A DNA stretch of 64,000 bases from Leptospira venezuelensis (GTDB lineage Bacteria > Spirochaetota > Leptospiria > Leptospirales > Leptospiraceae). Every line of letters begins with the position of its first letter. The first letter of the stretch is position 1. Of the stretch, positions 54,516 to 63,684 are shown in pieces. The DNA lies in the NCBI RefSeq assembly GCF_002150035.1, contig NZ_NETS01000010.1:1178001-1242000 (forward strand), read 5' to 3'. The notes under the pieces are model-generated. The model saw only the letters and a program-made list of their open reading frames with translations. It ran no database searches and was not told the origin of the DNA. The translations under genes were made by a program, and so were the position numbers.

Positions 54516-56540
54516 TTAAGCGTTCGCAGTAACTTTGTTTTCTTTTCCAATACTATAAGCAGCATTCAAACCATCTAAGAAGGCTCTTTCTGCATCAATT
54601 CCTTTAGCGTCCTTTGCTCCCCCAATAATGAATATTTGCTTTTGAGGGTATAAAGATTTGTAAGTTTCATAGAGAGAACTTTCTTTTTCTTGTCCCACAC
54701 AAAGAACCAAAGAATCACATGGATAAAGAACCTCTTCTCCATTTTTTAAAGTGATCTTTAAACCTTCTTTGGTGATCTCCTTATAATTGAGTCCTTGGAA
54801 GAATTCTACTCCAGAAGCTTCTAGCTCTTGTTTGAGAGCCCAAAAAGTGGTAGGTCCCAAACCGGCACCATGTTTTCCACTTCTTCTAAAAATCGCAACA
54901 TCTCTTTCCGATTTGTGAGGTTGAATAACGGCGTTCGTATATGAATCGATATTATATTTTTTTGAATAAGATTCTAGATTAGGATCGTTTTCTTCGGTAA
55001 GTTTATGAGCTACATCGACTCCGATCCCTCCTCCGCCGATAACTGCCACTTTTTTTCCTGCTTTGAATTTCCCTGTCAGATAATCTGTATAATTTCCAAC
55101 TGGAAGATTTTCAATACCAGGTAGTGTAAATTCTCTTGGTTTAACACCTGTTGCAAATATGATCGCATCTGGATTTAGTTCTTCAAGCAGCTTTAGATCA
55201 CAATTTGTATTTAAACGAATGTCCACTCCGAGTGCAGGAAGTTCATTTCTAAAATATCGGATCGTCTCTTTGAATTCAGATTTGCCTGGAATATTTGAAG
55301 CTAGTTGGAATTGCCCTCCTAACTGATCCGATTTTTCGAGTAATATAACTTCGTGCCCGAAAGAAGCACTGGCTCTTGCAGCTTCAAGTCCTCCTGGGCC
55401 GGAGCCGATCACTACAACTTTTTGAGATTTTATATTAGAATCGATTTTGTATTCCAATTCGTTAACAGCTTGCGGATTGACTAGGCAGGAAACAGATTTA
55501 TCTACGAAAGCATGATCCAAACAGGATTGGTTACATGCAATACATGTGTTGATCCGATCTGACATGCCAGTTTGGATTTTTTTTACGATAAATGCATCTG
55601 CGAGAAATGGCCTCGCCATAGAAATTATATCCGCCTGATTTGTATCAAAAATTCTTTGTACAGTGATAGGATCGTTTACTCTGTTGGATGCGATGATGGA
55701 AATGCCTGGAGTTTTTTCTTTGATCCGTGATGCAATATTTGCCCAAGCGCCCCTTGGAACTAATTGGCTTATAGTTGGGATCCTTGATTCATGCCATCCA
55801 ATTCCAATATTCAAAGCGGATACACCTTCTTGCTTGAGTGTTTGAGCTAGATCACATACTTCTTCGAAAGTTGGATTACCTGGGATGAGATCGATTCCAG
55901 ACATTCTAAAAATGATAGGGAAACCTTCCGGAAGATTTTTTACGACTGAACGTAAAACTTCGACAGCCATATTCATTCTTCTTTTGGAATCTCCTCCAAA
56001 ATGATCATCTCTATGATTTGTTACAGGGGAGAAGAATTGATTAATTAAATATCCTTCGCTACCCATAATTTCTACTGCGCCGAATCCTGTTTCCTTTGCG
56101 AGTTTTGCTGCAATACCAAAATCTTCTGCAGTTTTCCAACATTCTTCTTCAGTGAGAGCTCTAGGAATGTATCTATTGATTGGAGCGCGGAGCGCAGAAG
56201 GGCCTACACAATTTCTATCGAATGCATAACGCCCTGCATGGAAAAGTTGCGCACACATAGTTCCGCTTCCATTTAGAAGATCATTCATCTTCTTTAATTC
56301 AGATGCGTGCTCTTCATTTTGTATATTAAAGAAGTGTTTAGATCCCCTGCCTTCTTCGTTTACGCTGATCCCGCCGGTGACTATAAGGCCGACACCACCT
56401 TCAAAACGTTTTCCGTAGAATGCAGCCATTCTTTCTGCGGTTCCAGTTTTGCCCTCGAGTCCTAGATGCATGGACCCCATTACAAACCGATTCGAAAGGG
56501 TTAACTTTCCTATATTAATGGGTTGAAAGGCCTTTTCCAT
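54516..56540 (-). CDS. fadH: 2,4-dienoyl-CoA reductase, FadH type
   Basis: This 674-residue protein has an OYE-like TIM barrel (1 to about 330) carrying GSEGYLINQFFSPVTNHRDD. The [4Fe-4S] cysteines C333, C336, C340 and C352 follow (CIACNQSC...SCLVNP), spaced as in E. coli FadH. The C-terminal half has FAD-binding (VVVIGSGPGGLEAARASASFG) and NAD(P)-binding (VAVIGGGGIGVDVAHKL) Rossmann folds. It removes double bonds during unsaturated fatty-acid degradation using NADPH. GGAGAA precedes the start. It forms an operon with the acyl-CoA dehydrogenase behind a TetR-controlled divergent promoter region. Confidence 0.92.
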   Translation of the reverse strand: MEKAFQPINIGKLTLSNRFVMGSMHLGLEGKTGTAERMAAFYGKRFEGGVGLIVTGGISVNEEGRGSKHFFNIQNEEHASELKKMNDLLNGSGTMCAQLFHAGRYAFDRNCVGPSALRAPINRYIPRALTEEECWKTAEDFGIAAKLAKETGFGAVEIMGSEGYLINQFFSPVTNHRDDHFGGDSKRRMNMAVEVLRSVVKNLPEGFPIIFRMSGIDLIPGNPTFEEVCDLAQTLKQEGVSALNIGIGWHESRIPTISQLVPRGAWANIASRIKEKTPGISIIASNRVNDPITVQRIFDTNQADIISMARPFLADAFIVKKIQTGMSDRINTCIACNQSCLDHAFVDKSVSCLVNPQAVNELEYKIDSNIKSQKVVVIGSGPGGLEAARASASFGHEVILLEKSDQLGGQFQLASNIPGKSEFKETIRYFRNELPALGVDIRLNTNCDLKLLEELNPDAIIFATGVKPREFTLPGIENLPVGNYTDYLTGKFKAGKKVAVIGGGGIGVDVAHKLTEENDPNLESYSKKYNIDSYTNAVIQPHKSERDVAIFRRSGKHGAGLGPTTFWALKQELEASGVEFFQGLNYKEITKEGLKITLKNGEEVLYPCDSLVLCVGQEKESSLYETYKSLYPQKQIFIIGGAKDAKGIDAERAFLDGLNAAYSIGKENKVTANA

Positions 56541-56576
56541 AATACAATTCTCCGCTGAATTTTATATCCTAGCTAT

Positions 56577-56593
56577 TATTTACCATTGGTAAT
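56577..56593. promoter_or_regulatory. Operator half-site 1, TetR-type palindrome
   Basis: The core TTACCATTGGTAA (TTACCA-T-TGGTAA) lies 40 nt upstream of fadH. A 17-nt stretch around it is the exact reverse complement of the second site at 56621-56637. It is probably the binding site of the divergent TetR regulator. Confidence 0.7.
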
Positions 56594-56620
56594 ATAAATG
56601 ATCGGGGATTCAAGAGATAA

Positions 56621-56637
56621 ATTACCAATGGTAAATA
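56621..56637. promoter_or_regulatory. Operator half-site 2, TetR-type palindrome
   Basis: The core TTACCAATGGTAA is 42 bp centre-to-centre from site 1, almost exactly four helical turns. It lies 40 nt before the TetR start at 56677, so it fits autoregulation and possibly cooperative binding. Confidence 0.7.
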
Positions 56638-56676
56638 TATTCTTGCAAATAATGGAAAGTATTAAGAATCGTTAGT

Positions 56677-57333
56677 ATGCCCGTAAATAAGAAACGCCGC
56701 CAACAACAAGGGCCTGGAAGGCCGTTTAAAAAAGATCAAATCACTGTTAGGGAAAATCTTATATCTGCGGGAACTGAATTATTAAAAACAACCCCTCTCG
56801 AAGAGATCTCTTTGCGAAAAGTTGCTGCACTCGCAGGTGTGAGTCATGCGGCATCATATCATCATTTCGAAAACAAAAACGCTCTGCTTGCCGCGATTTC
56901 AGAAAGAGGATTTCAAAAATATTTCTCAGAATATCAGAAGGAGTTAGAGAAAACGGAAAATGATTTTTTAGGACGTTTCCATGCTCTTGGTTGGACGTAT
57001 ATTCAGTTCATACTTAACAACCAACAATTTGCGAGGATCATGTTTGGTGGTGTCGATATAAATTTACATCCAACCTTATCTGCCGTCTCTAGAAGGACAT
57101 ATAGACAGTTACATGAAATTATACGTATGGGACAAAGACTTGGAGCGATCAAGCCAGGACAAACGCGCGAAAAGACAGTAGCTTCCTGGTCTATGATTCA
57201 TGGAATTGCAATGCTCTTCTTAGAAGGTAGGATTAAACCCCAAAAGAACAAAGAAGACATGAAAAAGTTTATCTTGTCCGTGATAGAATGCGCGTATACT
57301 GGAATGACTTTGCCTTTATCTGCCTCAAAATGA
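56677..57333 (+). CDS. TetR family transcriptional regulator
   Basis: This 218-residue protein has a basic N-terminal tail, then the TetR helix-turn-helix (PLEEISLRKVAALAGVSHAASYHHFENKNALLAAISER, split; about residues 41-78). The ligand domain contains WTYIQFILNNQQFARIMFGG, which fits the WHG/TetR_C families that sense acyl-CoA, fatty-acid or hydrophobic ligands. It is divergent from fadH and the acyl-CoA dehydrogenase, with two palindromes between them. I infer autoregulation plus repression of the fadH operon, relieved by an acyl-CoA-like ligand. Confidence 0.9.
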   Translation: MPVNKKRRQQQGPGRPFKKDQITVRENLISAGTELLKTTPLEEISLRKVAALAGVSHAASYHHFENKNALLAAISERGFQKYFSEYQKELEKTENDFLGRFHALGWTYIQFILNNQQFARIMFGGVDINLHPTLSAVSRRTYRQLHEIIRMGQRLGAIKPGQTREKTVASWSMIHGIAMLFLEGRIKPQKNKEDMKKFILSVIECAYTGMTLPLSASK

Positions 57334-57379
57334 ATACGAGGTGTTGCACTTCAAAGTTATTCGGTATCCGCTTCTATTT

Positions 57380-58855
57380 TTAAGCTGAAAGAATTTCATA
57401 TTCAGACAAATCAATTTTTCTAGTTCTATATGAATATTCGTAAGTATGACCAGGCCAATTATTTGTGTTCTTACCAGACGCATTGATATACCAGTTCGTA
57501 CATCCTGTATCCCAAACGAATTTATCGAATTTTTTATTTAAAGATGCGTTATAGCTTTGCATGCTACGAACTTTAGGGATCAATGCTTGGATCCTTTTAT
57601 CATTCATTTCATTCAGAGCAGAAATGAGATAACGCACCTGAGATTCGATCATATACACGATAGAATTATGAGCAAGGTTCGTATTCGGTCCGTATAAAAT
57701 ATAAAAATTCGGGAAACCAGCAACATTTATACCTAGATAGGCCTCAGCACCATTTTTCCAAACCTCATTTAGATCTTGGCCTTGAGTTCCTTTTACTTTC
57801 ATAGGAGAAAGAAACTCGGTAGCTTTAAATCCAGTCCCAAAAACAATCGCGTCAAATTTTTTAAGACCATTCTTGGTTATAATCCCTTCCGGATTTACTT
57901 CTTGTATCGCTTCAGAAAGAACTTTTGTATTCGGTTTTGCTAATGCTTCATAATAATCGTTAGAAAGAAGAATACGTTTACATCCTGCTGGATAATCTGG
58001 AGTTAGGATTTTGCGTAGTTCAGGATCCTTAACAAATTTTTTCATATGAGAAAGACTCATCCATTTTACGATCTTATTTGCATGATTATTCTTTTGGAAT
58101 GCAATCATTCTGATCTCGTTCCAAATATAGATCTGGAATCTATGCAATAACCTAAGGCCCGGAAGATACTTAAATAAGAACTTTTCAAAGGCAAAATATT
58201 TGCGATCTGGTTTAGACACAACCCAAGGTGCAGTTCTTTGAAAAACAGTTACGTCTGCTCCTTGGTTTACGATTTGAGGAATGAATTGGATTGCACTTGC
58301 GCCTGTTCCAATTGCTGCTACTTTCTTACCTGAAAAATTATAAGAAGGATCCCAGTTTGCAGAATGGAATATTCTGCCTTTAAAACTTTCTAAACCTTTG
58401 ATAGAAGGTAAAGCAGGGCGATTTAATTGTCCTACTGCTGAAATGAAAACATTATGTTCTAAGGTTTCATTTTGAGAAGTTTTGATCTTCCAAACTCGGG
58501 AAGAATCGTCCCAATCTGCCGATTTTATCTCGACTCCGAAACGGATATGAGGGAGTATTCCGTATTTTTCGGCGCAATGCTTTAAGTAAGCGAGTATCTC
58601 TGGTTGAGCCGAATATTTCCTAGGCCAATTTGGATTTGGTTCAAAAGAAAATGAATAAAGATGAGAAGGAACATCGCATGCAGCTCCAGGATAAGTATTT
58701 TCTCGCCAGGTACCTCCAACTGAATTTGATTTTTCATAAATTACGAAATTATGGAATCCATTTTTCTTAAGCTGTATTGCGGCACATAGACCGCCGAAAC
58801 CCGTACCAACAATTGCGATAGAGATTGATTTTTCTTTTTTATTTTGTGAATGCAT
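57380..58855 (-). CDS. Flavin monooxygenase, Baeyer-Villiger/FMO type
   Basis: ATG 58855 is preferred: GGAG lies upstream, while the longer frame starts with TTG inside a palindrome. The 491-residue protein has the FAD Rossmann motif IAIVGTGFGGLCAAIQL and GGTWRENTYPGAACDVPSHLY (split), typical of BVMOs. The FxGxxxHxxxW motif follows (FKGRIFHSANWD; Asp where FMO/BVMOs often have Pro), then the NADPH motif GTGASAIQFIPQI. It would oxidise ketones or heteroatoms with NADPH and O2. Its neighbours suggest lipid or ketone catabolism. Confidence 0.88.
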   Translation of the reverse strand: MHSQNKKEKSISIAIVGTGFGGLCAAIQLKKNGFHNFVIYEKSNSVGGTWRENTYPGAACDVPSHLYSFSFEPNPNWPRKYSAQPEILAYLKHCAEKYGILPHIRFGVEIKSADWDDSSRVWKIKTSQNETLEHNVFISAVGQLNRPALPSIKGLESFKGRIFHSANWDPSYNFSGKKVAAIGTGASAIQFIPQIVNQGADVTVFQRTAPWVVSKPDRKYFAFEKFLFKYLPGLRLLHRFQIYIWNEIRMIAFQKNNHANKIVKWMSLSHMKKFVKDPELRKILTPDYPAGCKRILLSNDYYEALAKPNTKVLSEAIQEVNPEGIITKNGLKKFDAIVFGTGFKATEFLSPMKVKGTQGQDLNEVWKNGAEAYLGINVAGFPNFYILYGPNTNLAHNSIVYMIESQVRYLISALNEMNDKRIQALIPKVRSMQSYNASLNKKFDKFVWDTGCTNWYINASGKNTNNWPGHTYEYSYRTRKIDLSEYEILSA

Positions 58856-58879
58856 GTTTTCCAAACTCCGGATAAATAT

Positions 58880-58897
58880 TATGAACAAATGTTCATA
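58880..58897. promoter_or_regulatory. Palindrome TATGAACA-AA-TGTTCATA upstream of the monooxygenase
   Basis: Perfect 8-bp arms with a 2-nt spacer lie 25 nt upstream of the preferred start at 58855. Such TGAACA/TGTTCA palindromes are typical of TetR-type operators. The site overlaps the alternative TTG start, another reason to favour ATG 58855. Confidence 0.6.
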
Positions 58898-59006
58898 AGG
58901 TTTTATTTTTTAGGTTCCGACTTAAGCGCATCATTGAAAGGAAAATCATTCTAGCAAGTCGATTTTTAAAATTAGATTTTGTATCGAACCTTGTTAAATA
59001 TCAATC

Positions 59007-60996
59007 TTATGCTGAGGGAGAAGGAAGAAAGATCTGAATTACTGCTTCTTTAGAACTAGGAAACTCTAATGTTAAAGAGCCCTGGAAAATTCTTAATAAA
59101 GCACTATGTATTTTCAGCCCTTGCCCGGAAGAGCGGACTAATATAACATCTTTTCCTATTTCGTTTTTGATCTGAATGGATAAGCCATTCTCATATTGAA
59201 TGGCGATTGTAATTTGTGATTTTGATTCTCCGGAATATTTTACTGCGTTACGTAAGGATTCCCTGAATGCATAATACAAAACTTCCTGAACTTCAGGAGG
59301 ATAGTTTTCCGTTGCAGAATTTAAGTTTGGTTCTATTTTCCAAATTAGATTAGAATCTTTGGCTTCCGAATCTTGCAGTTTTTGTAGCATTGGAATAAGG
59401 CCAAGCCTGGAAATTTCCAAACCAGTATCAGACATTTCTCTCAATAGAAAGGAAATCCTTTTATGAAGTTCCGTAAGAGAATTTGCGTGTTGAGATTTGA
59501 GATTTCCTGATTTATCGTTTGAGATCTCTAAAATAAGAGAATGGATTTCAGGAAGAATTTCATCGTGAAGGATTTGCCTAGTCTTTTGGTCTGAAAGTCT
59601 TTGTTCCTGTATTTTCTTTCTTTGTAATTCTTCTAGAATATTTCCTGTTTCTTCCAAGAATAAAGAATGAACAAGCCAGGTCCCTGTGGTCCTTGCGATC
59701 TCTATTTCTTCTTCTGCAAATAATCCTCCGTTTTCTTTTTCTCCCAAGAGCAAGTATGCATCTCCAGAAAGTACACTCTCTATTTTTACTCGGATCACAA
59801 ATCCAGAGAACTGATCTTTATCTAGATATTGAATGTTTGGGTTTTCGAGGTAATAAACTGTTTTAGAAAAATCAAATATCTCTGATTTAGTATCTTCCGG
59901 ATAGTAGATATTTGTATCTGAGATGTAAGGAATTTTTCCCCGAAAGATCAGGGCCGCTTTGGTGGCTTCTAATACGTCCTTGCACAAATACCCGAAGGAA
60001 AGTTTTACAGAACCGGAATATAAGATCATTTTCAATACTTCGTTTTGGCTGAAACTTATCTGTTTGTTTTTTCGAATTGTAAAAAATCTGGAAAGAAAAA
60101 AGGAATAGGAGAATATGATCGGTATTTCTGCCCTCGGATACCCAAGTTTGGCAAAAACAAAATATAAAGAAGAAAGTATAAAAGATGTATAAATAGAATT
60201 TTTCCATTCTTGTCTTAAACTGATTTTCGGTAGTATCCTTCCGGTAAGAATTTCGTAGGATATTAATGCCCAGCCCAAAACTAAAATAGAAATGCAGATT
60301 AATCCTTGGATACAAAGAACGAATCCATAAAAATATTTTGGCTCTTTTTCCGCTTTTAAGATCAGATTTTCTATGATTCCGAATTCATCTCCTACGAATA
60401 AAACAGAAACTAATGAGACTACTCCTAATAGAGAAAATCCTATAAGTTTTAAGAAAGGAACCGCCTTTTGTCTTCCTAATTCGGAGAGACTATTGTTTGA
60501 AATTCTGAATAGAAATAAGCAGAGTAACGAAAGGAAAACACAGGTGAAAATATAGATCAAATAAGCGGATTTAAAGGAGAAAGGTACAAATTTCCAATAT
60601 TCAAATAAACTGATATTCCAGGATTTTCCCGGATTATAGATGAGCAGAATAGAAATTGCAACTAATTGGCAAAAAGATAAAAGATAGAATAAAATAAGAA
60701 AGATCCCTTTCCTTTTTAAAAATCCGAAAAACCAAACTATAACCACATACCATCCGAATGGAATGAGTATTAGTAAGATCAGTCCAGGAAAAAAGTATAA
60801 GAAAGGATAAGAAGACACTATCAAAAATCCGCTTTGTCCAAGTATCGCAGAGGAAGCGAATAATAAAGAAGATACTATTAAAGTAAAAATGCTAAAATAG
60901 GAAGCTGCGTTTTTCTTTTCCAGATTTGTTCCGGTGGTAGTGCCTAACCAGAATAAATTTGTGGAAAGGAATATAAAAGCAGAACAAATTAATATT

Positions 60997-61013
<17 letters not shown>
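59007..61013 (-). CDS. Membrane sensor histidine kinase
   Basis: This 668-residue protein starts with TTG inside the response-regulator gene (17-bp overlap), so it is translationally coupled. Eight or more TM segments fill the first 310 residues, a 7TM-receptor-like sensor. A GAF-like region follows at about 330-455 (SFGYLCKDVLEATKAALIFRG, YLLLGEKENGGLFAEEE). The dimerisation box has ILHDEILPEIHSLILEI (His483, NarL/DesK class). The HATPase domain has N589 in ESLRNAVKYS and SSGQGLKIHS. It should phosphorylate the adjacent LuxR-type regulator. The signal is unknown. Confidence 0.85.
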
Positions 61014-61764
<751 letters not shown>

Positions 61765-61803
61765 GTGTTCTCAGAATTTTAAGATAGGAAGAAGGTTTAG
61801 GTC

Positions 61804-61819
61804 AAGCACTTGAGTGCTT
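61804..61819. promoter_or_regulatory. Palindrome AAGCACT-TG-AGTGCTT in the divergent promoter region
   Basis: Perfect 7-bp arms with a 2-nt spacer lie 40 nt from the response-regulator start and 57 nt from the sugar-transferase start. It is a candidate site for the local LuxR-type regulator. Confidence 0.55.
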
Positions 61820-61875
61820 ATCGATCCGCACTCAGAAGGTGGGTTTGTTTCTGAAAATTCGATATCCTGGGATCT

Positions 61876-63141
61876 ATGAAACGAATTTTAGAATTTTCTT
61901 TGGCTTTGATTGCATTGGTTGTGCTCTCCTTGGTGTTAATTGTGATCTCTATGCTGATCTTCTTCTTTGCTTCGGGTCCGGTATTCTTTCTTCAGGAAAG
62001 GATGGGCTTAGGAAAGAGGATATTTCAGATCTGGAAATTCAGGACTATGAAAGATGGAGTTCCTACAAAGTTAGGATCATTTTTGAGAAGTACAGGATTG
62101 GATGAACTTCCTCAAATCTGGAATATCGTAAAAGGGGATATGAGTATCGTAGGTCCGAGGCCACTGACCGAGCAGGATGTTCTAAGATTAGGATGGAAAG
62201 GAGAAGGGCTTGCGAGTAGATGGTCGATTCGTCCTGGGATCACTGGGCTTTCTCAATTATATTCCGGAAGAGGATCTAAATATTCTCTTTGCTTCGATCT
62301 GTCTTATTTAAAAAGAAAAAGTTTTCTCTTAGATCTTAAGATCCTAACACTGACTCTGATCATAAACATATTCGGTAAAAAACGAATTAGAAATTTATTA
62401 TGGACTCATCTTCAAAAAAGAGATCGTGGATTCTATTGGGGAAATTGGGCAAAACATTTTAAAAAAAATGCAGATCGTCCTTACCCAATTGTCCAAGAAC
62501 AGGTGATCGGTTTTATCCCTCAAAAACGACTTCCAGTGGCTAAATCTCTTGCAATCTTTCAGCTGGGGGAAGCAGGAGAAGGCAGGATCGCAAAAGATAT
62601 AGATCGAGTGAAAATTTACGGTGTGGATCCAAATTATAGAGAAGCACTTAAACTTTTCGTAAAGGAAGAAGGGAGACATGCACGTATTTTGGGAGAATGT
62701 GTTCGCGCATTAAGGGGAGAACTTATCCAAAATAACTGGACCGAAAGATTATTTCATTTTGGAAGACGGCTTTTAGGAACTAGACTCAAACTAATGGTCC
62801 TATTAGTCGCAGAAGTGATCGGAATCTGCTTTTATAAAAAAATAGCCGAAAAAATTCCATTCGGTTCCGTTAAGAATGCACTTCTTCATATCGCAGAAGA
62901 TGAAGAAAAACATCTGATCTTTCATTACACATTTTTTAAAATACGTCTTAAAAATCCCATCACTCGCTTTCTTTTTAAGATACTTTGGAGATTCCTTTCT
63001 TTCGCCGCTTGTATTTCTGTTTTAATAGATCATCGCAAAACATTTAAAGCATTAGAAATCTCCATCAAAGATTGTTATTTTCAATTTAAAAATATTTCTC
63101 GAAACACGGAGAGAAAGATCCTCCAAACATTCTTTGTTTGA
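61876..63141 (+). CDS. Phosphoglycosyl transferase fused to a ferritin-like diiron domain
   Basis: Residues 1-185 are a monotopic phosphoglycosyl transferase (bacterial sugar transferase): a membrane helix at 5-33, WKFRTMKDG (53-61), the catalytic Asp76-Glu77 in STGLDELPQIWNIVKGDMSI, IVGPRPL and RPGITGLSQ. It would transfer a sugar-1-phosphate to a polyprenyl phosphate. Residues about 215-370 look like a four-helix diiron domain: Glu232 or 235 (QLGEAGEGR), ExxH (E265-H268), Glu313 (VAEVIG) and ExxH (E343-H346). The usual short PglC-type enzyme has about 200 residues, so the extra 220 are unexpected. It is divergent from a two-component system. Confidence 0.75.
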   Translation: MKRILEFSLALIALVVLSLVLIVISMLIFFFASGPVFFLQERMGLGKRIFQIWKFRTMKDGVPTKLGSFLRSTGLDELPQIWNIVKGDMSIVGPRPLTEQDVLRLGWKGEGLASRWSIRPGITGLSQLYSGRGSKYSLCFDLSYLKRKSFLLDLKILTLTLIINIFGKKRIRNLLWTHLQKRDRGFYWGNWAKHFKKNADRPYPIVQEQVIGFIPQKRLPVAKSLAIFQLGEAGEGRIAKDIDRVKIYGVDPNYREALKLFVKEEGRHARILGECVRALRGELIQNNWTERLFHFGRRLLGTRLKLMVLLVAEVIGICFYKKIAEKIPFGSVKNALLHIAEDEEKHLIFHYTFFKIRLKNPITRFLFKILWRFLSFAACISVLIDHRKTFKALEISIKDCYFQFKNISRNTERKILQTFFV

Positions 63142-63153
63142 AGGAGTTCTTCT

Positions 63154-63567
63154 ATGCATATTGTTTTGGTGTTTAGGAGAAAAGTCTTCGGATATAGTTT
63201 TGAATGCGAAGAAGCGGAACTAATTCATGTGTTAGATCGGATAAAAGTTCGTTTAGAAGGATATCTATCAACATATTCTATTAGAAAGAAATATTATGTT
63301 ACGAAATTAGAAAATTCCGGAAAAATTTTTAAAGGGTTTATCGGTTTAGATGAAGAATACATTTCTAGTTTTGCTAAAGATCTAGAAGAAATTGAAATTG
63401 AAACAGGGAAATATTTAAAATTTGGAAACTTTTCTGTGGGAGATAATATTACTGAAAGGATTGGTGTTGGTGAAAAAATCCAGACTTACTTGATCGAGAA
63501 TAATATCAGGACTGATTGGATGAGATTTTCCTTTGGGAGAGATTCATATCTTAGAATTGTTAATTAA
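63154..63567 (+). CDS. Small soluble protein, possibly GyrI/AraC-effector-like
   Basis: This 137-residue protein lies 12 nt after the sugar-transferase fusion. AAGGAG at about an 8-nt spacing precedes its ATG, so it is co-transcribed with it. The alternation of strands and helices, with GKYLKFGNFSVGDNITERIG and VGEKIQTYLIENNIRTDW late in the chain, weakly recalls the GyrI-like effector-binding fold. No signal peptide or catalytic motif is visible. Its position suggests a helper or regulatory role for the fusion enzyme. The family assignment is tentative. Confidence 0.6.
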   Translation: MHIVLVFRRKVFGYSFECEEAELIHVLDRIKVRLEGYLSTYSIRKKYYVTKLENSGKIFKGFIGLDEEYISSFAKDLEEIEIETGKYLKFGNFSVGDNITERIGVGEKIQTYLIENNIRTDWMRFSFGRDSYLRIVN

Positions 63568-63592
63568 ATAATAGTAATATGTTTTGGACTAG

Positions 63593-63680
63593 TGCTGCGC
63601 AACGGATCGTAGCGGAAATCAAAGCGAAGCGGATTGGAGCGTAGAGCCGGGTGCTCGCCGATTGGCGAGCATGCGCCCTT
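63593..63680. repeat. GC-rich structured intergenic element
   Basis: The AT-rich neighbourhood is interrupted by about 90 nt of GC-rich sequence with GATCGTAGCGGAAATC, AAGCGAAGCGGATTGGAGCG and a perfect hairpin TGCTCGCC-GATT-GGCGAGCA at 63652-63671. It lies between convergent genes. I recall similar GGATTGGAGCG-type strings from Leptospira genomes, a memory that needs checking. It may be a dispersed repeat, or a terminator for one strand. Confidence 0.55.
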
Positions 63681-63684
63681 ATTT

